A DNA stretch of 64,000 bases from Franconibacter helveticus LMG 23732 (GTDB lineage: Bacteria > Pseudomonadota > Gammaproteobacteria > Enterobacterales > Enterobacteriaceae): assembly GCF_000463115.2 (NCBI RefSeq), contig NZ_AWFX01000038.1, forward strand, positions 33,069 through 97,068, written 5' to 3'. Below the pieces are notes generated by a model that searched no databases, was not told the origin of the DNA, and saw nothing but the letters and a program-made list of their open reading frames with translations. Positions 58,678 to 64,000 of the stretch are shown here, one piece after another. A program made the position numbers and the translations under genes. The stretch's first letter is position 1; the number at the start of each line of letters is the position of its first letter.

Positions 58678-59000
58678 TGGCCAGCACAGGGTTACTACTC
58701 GCCGGTATCGCCGTGCTTGCTGTCGGGACCTATCTGATGCGCTTCGGCGGCGCAAAGCTTGGCAACAAGCTGGCGCTCTCTGAACGCGCGCAGGCGCTGC
58801 TTTCTGATGCGGCGACAACGTTGTTATTCGCCGTGGCGCTGGCCGCTACCTTTTATGAAGGTGAGAAATTTGCCGGTATGGCGCGCGTGCTGGGCGTGGC
58901 GTTCGCGCTGTTTCTGGCCTGGCGTAAAGCGCCGTTGATTGTGGTGATCCTGGCGGCAGCCGTGGTTACCGCGCTGCTGCGTCTGGCGGGCATAAACTAA
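58674..59000 (+). CDS. azlD: AzlD-family exporter, small subunit
   Basis: A 108-residue membrane protein with about four hydrophobic helices. The family motif GTYLMRFGGAKL (about 18-29; compare T-x-L-x-R in AzlD/YgaH) and the helix WRKAPLIVVILAAAVVTALL are present. It overlaps azlC by 4 bp (ATGA), so the two subunits are co-translated. Its stop codon coincides with the first bases of direct-repeat copy 2, whose hairpin serves as its terminator. Confidence 0.87.
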   Translation: MMASTGLLLAGIAVLAVGTYLMRFGGAKLGNKLALSERAQALLSDAATTLLFAVALAATFYEGEKFAGMARVLGVAFALFLAWRKAPLIVVILAAAVVTALLRLAGIN

Positions 59001-59375
59001 AAAAGCGCCCGCAGGCGCTCTTTCGACAAAGTTTCGTTTATTTGCTCAGTTCGGCAGTCATGTGAACCTGGTTGCCGGTGAACGCTTCGGTGATGCGATA
59101 AGAAGCGCCTGCGTCTTTGGCCTGCGCGGCGATTTTTGCTTCCGCGCCAGAGAGCGTGGTATCGGTCGCGGTGACAGTCTGACCAGCGAAAGCGCCAAAA
59201 GCAGAAGAGAGCGCGACAACTGCAACAAAAGTTTTGATAGTGTTCATGGTAAAATCCTTCCGGTAGTTTGTTCAGGGAGAAGGCTGATTGCCTTCGATGT
59301 GAGTAATAATAGACCTGCACTCACGGAACAAAAAGCGGAAGGATTTGCCGTTGTAAGTCAAAATTTTTGAATGTT
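58999..59375. repeat. 377-bp direct repeat, copy 2
   Basis: Second copy of 56982-57358, in the same orientation. Its left edge begins within the azlD stop codon and its right edge within the fdhD stop codon, so it fills exactly the space between these genes. The hairpin at 59004-59019 can end both azlCD and, on the other strand, the small gene. Confidence 0.92.
59038..59247 (-). CDS. DUF1471 (YdgH/BhsA/McbA-like) small secreted protein, copy 2
   Basis: A 69-residue protein identical to copy 1 in its mature part, with Thr6 and Val11 in the signal peptide in place of Asn and Ile. Nearly all nucleotide differences between copies are synonymous or lie outside the gene, so both appear to be kept functional or were duplicated recently. 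The ribosome site (GGAAGGATTTTACC before ATG) is the same in both. It follows fdhD in the same direction, after an unshared spacing. Confidence 0.8.
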   Translation of the reverse strand: MNTIKTFVAVVALSSAFGAFAGQTVTATDTTLSGAEAKIAAQAKDAGASYRITEAFTGNQVHMTAELSK

Positions 59376-60198
59376 AAATAAGCCGCTGCGGATGGGTATA
59401 AACGGTTGCCCTGCCCGGCTTGGCGAAACCCACCAGCGTCAGGTTGCAGCGTTCGGCCACATCGACCGCGAGCGTGGTGGCGGCGGAAACCGCAAATAAG
59501 ATCTCCACGCCGCACATGGCGGATTTCTGCACCATTTCATAACTGGCGCGGCTTGAAACCATCACCGCTCCCTCGCGCCACCCTTCCCGCGCCCGCCGTC
59601 CCAGCAGCTTGTCGAGCGCCACATGGCGGCCAATATCTTCATGCCCGCCCGGCACGCCGCCGTCGGCGTTTATCCAGGCCGCCGCGTGCGTACAGCCGGT
59701 AAGCTGCCCTACGGGTTGAAAATCATTTAGCTGGCGCAGCGCGTTATCAAGCAAAGAGAGCGGGAAAGTTTGGGTAAAGGGCAGCGGAGCGACCGGACGG
59801 CCAATGTCATTGAGCTGTTCCACGCCGCAGACGCCGCAGCCGGTGCGGCCCGCCATTGAACGGCGGCGCTCTTTTAGCCCCATAAAGCGGCGGCTGGAAA
59901 GTTCTATCTGCACTTCAATGCCGTTGCAGCCCGGCACCACGTCCATGCCGTAGATTTCTTGTGAAGATTCGACAATCCCTTCCGATAAAGAGAAACCTAA
60001 GGCGAAAAGTTCAAGGTCTTTTGGCGAGGCCATCATGACCACGTGAGAAATGCCGTTATAAACCAGCGCCACCGGCACTTCTTCAGCGAGCCAGTCGGGC
60101 TGCGCCTGTGCCAGATCGTCGCGTTTCCAGAGCGAACGCTCTGCCGCTGCGGTGACCCCGGTCACGTTTCGTAACAGTTTCGGGTGATTCTTATTCAC
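59374..60198 (-). CDS. fdhD: FdhD, sulfurtransferase for formate dehydrogenase activation
   Basis: A 274-residue protein (E. coli 277) that passes sulfur from IscS to the bis-MGD molybdenum cofactor of formate dehydrogenases. The essential CGVCG motif holds Cys121 and Cys124 ([11 protein letters not shown]). Other family blocks are [34 protein letters not shown] and [19 protein letters not shown]. It is divergent from fdoG, whose product it activates. The stop codon shares two bases with the right end of repeat copy 2. Confidence 0.95.
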   Translation of the reverse strand: MNKNHPKLLRNVTGVTAAAERSLWKRDDLAQAQPDWLAEEVPVALVYNGISHVVMMASPKDLELFALGFSLSEGIVESSQEIYGMDVVPGCNGIEVQIELSSRRFMGLKERRRSMAGRTGCGVCGVEQLNDIGRPVAPLPFTQTFPLSLLDNALRQLNDFQPVGQLTGCTHAAAWINADGGVPGGHEDIGRHVALDKLLGRRAREGWREGAVMVSSRASYEMVQKSAMCGVEILFAVSAATTLAVDVAERCNLTLVGFAKPGRATVYTHPQRLI

Positions 60199-60365
60199 TT
60201 TTATTTAACCGCCTGGAACAGCCTTAGCAACATTATGGTATCCTGTCGCCTCCCTTCCCTCCCTGAACCGGAGGGGCGAGCACGATTGTGTACCTTTGCG
60301 GGGGCATCCGCAAAATAAAAAATCCACAAATACACTAGTGACAATGTCGAAACAAGGAGCGACCC

Positions 60366-63300
60366 ATGCAGGTCAGCAGAAGGCAGTTCTTTAAGATCTG
60401 CGCTGGCGGTATGGCAGGCACCACGGCAGCTGCGCTGGGCTTTGCCCCAGGCGTCGCGCTGGCGGAGACGCGGCAGTACAAACTGCTGCGCACCCGTGAA
60501 ACCCGTAATACCTGTACGTACTGTTCCGTCGGCTGTGGGCTGTTGATGTACAGCCTGGGCGACGGCGCGAAAAACGCGAAATCTTCCATTTTTCACATCG
60601 AAGGCGACCCGGACCATCCGGTAAACCGCGGGGCGCTTTGCCCGAAAGGCGCAGGTCTTGTGGACTTTATCCACTCTGAAAGCCGCCTGAAATACCCGGA
60701 ATACCGCGCTCCCGGCTCGGACAAATTCCAGCGCATCAGTTGGGAAGAGGCGTTCGATCGCATCGCGAAACTGATGAAAGAAGACCGCGACGCCAACTTC
60801 ATCGCGCAGAACGCCGAAGGCACCACCGTAAACCGCTGGCTCTCCACCGGTATGCTGTGCGCCTCCGCTTCCAGCAACGAAACCGGCTATTTATCGCAGA
60901 AATTCACCCGCGCACTCGGCATGTTAGCCGTCGACAACCAGGCGCGTGTCTGACACGGACCAACGGTAGCAAGTCTTGCTCCAACATTTGGTCGCGGTGC
61001 GATGACCAACCACTGGGTCGACATCAAAAACGCCAACCTTGTCGTCGTCATGGGCGGTAATGCGGCGGAAGCGCATCCGGTCGGATTCCGCTGGGCGATG
61101 GAAGCCAAAATCCATAACGGCGCGAAGCTGATTGTTATCGATCCGCGCTTCACGCGTACGGCTTCGGTGGCGGATTTCTATACGCCTATCCGTTCCGGCA
61201 CCGACATCGCTTTCCTGTCGGGCGTTCTGCTGTACCTGATCACCAACAACAAAGTTAACCGCGAATATGTCGAGGCCTACACCAACGCCAGCCTGATTGT
61301 GCGTGAAGATTTCGGCTTCGAAGACGGCCTGTTTACCGGCTATGACGCGGAAAACCGCAAGTACGACAAAACCACCTGGAACTACGAGCTGGATGAGAAC
61401 GGCTACGCCAAACGCGACGCCACCCTTACCCATCCGCGCTGCGTGTGGAATATGCTGAAAGCCCACGTTTCCCGCTACACGCCGGAAACCGTGTCGGACA
61501 TCTGCGGTACGCCGAAAGAAGACTTCCTGAAAGTCTGCGAGCTTATCGCCGAAACCAGCGCCCACGATAAAACCGCCTCGTTCCTCTATGCGCTGGGCTG
61601 GACGCAACACTCCGTCGGCGCGCAGAACATCCGCACCATGGCGATGGTTCAGCTGCTGCTCGGCAACATGGGCATGGCGGGCGGCGGCGTGAACGCGCTG
61701 CGCGGCCACTCCAACATTCAGGGTCTGACCGACCTCGGCCTGCTGACGCAGAGCCTGCCGGGTTACATGACGCTGCCAAGCGAAAAACAGGCTGACCTTC
61801 AGACCTATTTCGCCGGCAACACGCCGAAGCCGTTGCAGGAAGGCCAGGTCAACTACTGGAGCAACTACCCGAAATTCTTCGTTTCGATGATGAAAGCCTT
61901 TTTTGGCGACAAGGCGACCGCAGAAAATAACTGGGGCTTCGACTGGCTGCCGAAGTGGGACAAGGGCTACGACGTCCTGCAATATTTCGAAATGATGAAC
62001 CAGGGCAAGGTGAACGGTTATATCTGCCAGGGCTTTAACCCGGTGGCGTCGTTCCCGAACAAAAACAAAGTGGTCGCTTCGCTCTCGAAGCTGAAGTTCC
62101 TGGTGACCATTGACCCGCTGAACACCGAAACGGCGACCTTCTGGCAGAACCACGGCGAGCAAAACGACGTGGATACCGCCAGCATCCAGACCGAAGTGTT
62201 CCGCCTGCCTTCTACCTGCTTCGCTGAAGAGAACGGTTCTATCGTTAACTCCGGCCGCTGGCTGCAATGGCACTGGAAAGGTCAGGACGCGCCGGGCGAA
62301 GCCCTGAACGACGGCGAGATCCTGGCCGGTATCTTCCTGCGCCTGCGCAAGATGTATGCCGAACAGGGCGGCGCAACGCCGGAGCCGGTGCTGAACATGA
62401 CCTGGAACTACTCCACGCCGGAAAACCCGTCGCCGGAAGAAGTGGCGATGGAGAGCAACGGCAAGGCGCTTGAGGACATTATCGACCCGGTTACCGGCAA
62501 TGTGCTGGCGAAAAAAGGCAATCAGCTCGCCTCTTTCGCGCACCTGCGCGACGACGGTACGACATCAAGCGGCTGCTGGATCTTCGCCGGTAGCTGGACG
62601 CCGGACGGCAACCAGATGGCGCGCCGCGACAACGCCGACCCGTCAGGCCTTGGCAATACGCTGGGCTGGGCATGGGCGTGGCCGCTGAACCGCCGCATTC
62701 TCTATAACCGCGCCTCGGCAGACCCGCAGGGTAAACCGTGGGATCCGAAACGCCAGCTGCTCACTTACGCTAACGGTAAATGGGTCGGGGCGGATATTCC
62801 GGATTACAACACGGCGCCTCCGGGCAGCAACGTCGGGCCGTTTATCATGCTACAGGAAGGCGTGGGACGTCTGTTCGCCATCGACAAAATGGCGGAAGGG
62901 CCGTTCCCGGAGCACTACGAGCCGTTTGAGACGCCTATCGGCACCAACCCGCTGCACCCGAACGTTATCTCTAACCCGGCGGCGCGCATCTTTAAAGGCG
63001 ATGCGGCAGCCCTTGGTAAGTCAGATAAGTTCCCGTATGTCGGCACCACGTACCGTCTGACAGAGCACTTCCACTACTGGACCAAGCACGCATTGCTGAA
63101 CGCCATTGCGCAGCCGGAGCAGTTTGTGGAAATTGGCGAGAAGCTCGCCGGCAAGCTCGGCATTACGCAGGGCGACACGGTGAAAGTCTCGTCTAACCGC
63201 GGCTACATCAAGGCCAAAGCGGTGGTGACCAAGCGTATTCGCACGCTGAGCGTCCACGGTAAGGAAGTCGATACCATCGGCATTCCTATCCACTGGGGCT

Positions 63301-63416
63301 ACGAAGGCGTGGCGAAGAAAGGCTTTATCGCCAACACGCTGACGCCGTTTGTGGGTGATGCGAATACCCAGACGCCGGAATTTAAGGCGTTCCTGGTGAA
63401 CGTGGAAAAGGTGTAA
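60366..63416 (+). CDS. fdoG: Formate dehydrogenase-O alpha subunit (selenoprotein)
   Basis: A 1016-residue periplasm-facing catalytic subunit of the aerobic formate dehydrogenase, exported by Tat. It oxidises formate to CO2 at a Mo-bis-MGD centre. The twin-arginine signal SRRQFFK is at 4-10. The [4Fe-4S] ligands are Cys50, Cys53, Cys57 and Cys92 (CTYCSVGC, CPKG). The in-frame TGA at 60951-60953 is codon 196, the selenocysteine position of E. coli FdoG/FdnG; reading continues with HGPTVASLAPTFGRG. Overall length equals E. coli FdoG. A SECIS element follows the TGA. fdoH begins 12 bp after the stop. Confidence 0.96.
60951..60990 (+). promoter_or_regulatory. Selenocysteine TGA codon and SECIS element in fdoG
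   Basis: The TGA is followed by CACGGACCAACGGTAGCAAG and TCTTGCTCC. This can fold into the bacterial SECIS hairpin that SelB binds directly downstream of the codon. The sequence is the one found in E. coli fdnG/fdoG-type genes. Confidence 0.85.
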
Positions 63417-63428
63417 CGGAGACGACTC

Positions 63429-64000
63429 ATGGCTTATCAATCACAAGACATTATCCGTCGTTCCGCGACTAACGGTTTCACCCCCGCGCCTCAGGCGCGG
63501 GATCACCAGCAGGAAGTGGCGAAGCTTATCGACGTAACCACCTGTATCGGCTGTAAAGCCTGTCAGGTGGCCTGTTCGGAGTGGAACGACATCCGTGACG
63601 AAGTGGGGCACAACGTTGGGGTCTATGACAACCCGGCGGACCTGACCGCCAAGTCCTGGACCGTCATGCGCTTCTCGGAAGTGGAGCAGAACGACAAACT
63701 GGAGTGGCTCATCCGCAAGGATGGCTGTATGCACTGCGCCGACCCGGGCTGCCTGAAAGCATGTCCTTCAGAAGGCGCTATCATTCAGTATGCCAACGGC
63801 ATCGTCGACTTCCAGTCTGAGCAGTGCATCGGCTGCGGCTACTGCATCGCGGGCTGCCCGTTCGACGTGCCGCGCCTGAACCCGGAAGACAACCGCGTCT
63901 ACAAATGCACCCTGTGCGTAGACCGCGTTACCGTGGGCCAGGAGCCGGCGTGTGTGAAGACATGTCCGACTGGCGCCATCCATTTTGGCTCCAAAGAAGA
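63429..64000 (+). CDS. fdoH: Formate dehydrogenase-O beta (iron-sulfur) subunit, partial
   Basis: The first ~190 residues of the electron-transfer subunit, cut by the window end. The start [17 protein letters not shown] matches E. coli FdoH. Four ferredoxin-type cysteine clusters are being built: [37 protein letters not shown] and CTLCVDR...CVKTC. They carry electrons from FdoG to the cytochrome b subunit FdoI expected next. The missing C-terminus should hold the single transmembrane helix. Confidence 0.96.
   Translation, partial: MAYQSQDIIRRSATNGFTPAPQARDHQQEVAKLIDVTTCIGCKACQVACSEWNDIRDEVGHNVGVYDNPADLTAKSWTVMRFSEVEQNDKLEWLIRKDGCMHCADPGCLKACPSEGAIIQYANGIVDFQSEQCIGCGYCIAGCPFDVPRLNPEDNRVYKCTLCVDRVTVGQEPACVKTCPTGAIHFGSKE

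Noticed and set aside
60951-60953. Nonsense mutation splitting fdoG into two pseudogene pieces
   Set aside because: The TGA is at the known selenocysteine position and is followed by the SECIS sequence; both halves are intact and collinear with FdoG.
60924-62543. 539-codon open frame antisense to fdoG
   Set aside because: Shadow frame of a conserved selenoprotein gene; no supporting signals.

Overview
The window is chromosomal DNA from a gamma-proteobacterium of the Enterobacteriaceae. The coding sequence is GC-rich. Nearly every housekeeping protein reads as a close relative of its E. coli counterpart (MetF, MetL, MetB, MetJ, PriA, FtsN, HslVU, MenA, GlpFK, LldPRD, SodA, RhaSRBAD, FdoGH). 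The gene content (CdiBA, GH36 alpha-galactosidase with a MelY-type permease, ABC-type rhamnose importer) fits Cronobacter or a near relative. The genus is inference; I could not run a search.

Layout. (1) 1-15772: a contact-dependent inhibition region on the minus strand: cdiB, a 4374-residue CdiA, an overlapping candidate immunity gene, then a rearranged cdiA scrap next to a SymE-like toxin gene. (2) 16135-21717: the methionine block metF, metBL, metJ with tandem MetJ boxes, plus rpmE. (3) 21966-33141: the conserved run priA-cytR-ftsN-hslVU-menA-rraA-zapB-glpFK, with a textbook sigma-32 promoter before hslVU. (4) 33254-38543: yibL, a GNAT/DUF1778 toxin-antitoxin pair and the L-lactate operon lldPRD. 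In E. coli this block lies elsewhere, so glpK/yibL and lldD/yiiM are synteny junctions. (5) 38633-52284: yiiM, sodA and a complete L-rhamnose locus (regulators, catabolic operon, ABC importer, lactaldehyde reductase, mutarotase) in which rhaT is missing. (6) 52351-56913: an alpha-galactoside locus: permease, GH36 alpha-galactosidase and a LacI-type repressor whose C-terminus is frameshifted. (7) 56982-59375: an azlCD exporter with its XRE-cupin regulator, bracketed by two 377-bp direct repeats each carrying a small DUF1471-like gene. (8) 59374-64000: fdhD and the selenoprotein formate dehydrogenase-O genes fdoG and fdoH (cut by the window end).

How it fits together. MetJ controls the methionine genes through 8-bp boxes. 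LldR has two operators about 126 bp apart around the lldP promoter. Rhamnose is imported by the ABC system, processed by RhaM, RhaA, RhaB and RhaD, and the L-lactaldehyde can be reduced by the co-located FucO-type enzyme. FdhD sulfurates the FdoG cofactor.

The least explained parts are the CdiA C-terminal toxin with its immunity partner, the low-GC patch in mid-CdiA, the cdiA remnant/SymE junction, and the direct-repeat-flanked azlCD module.
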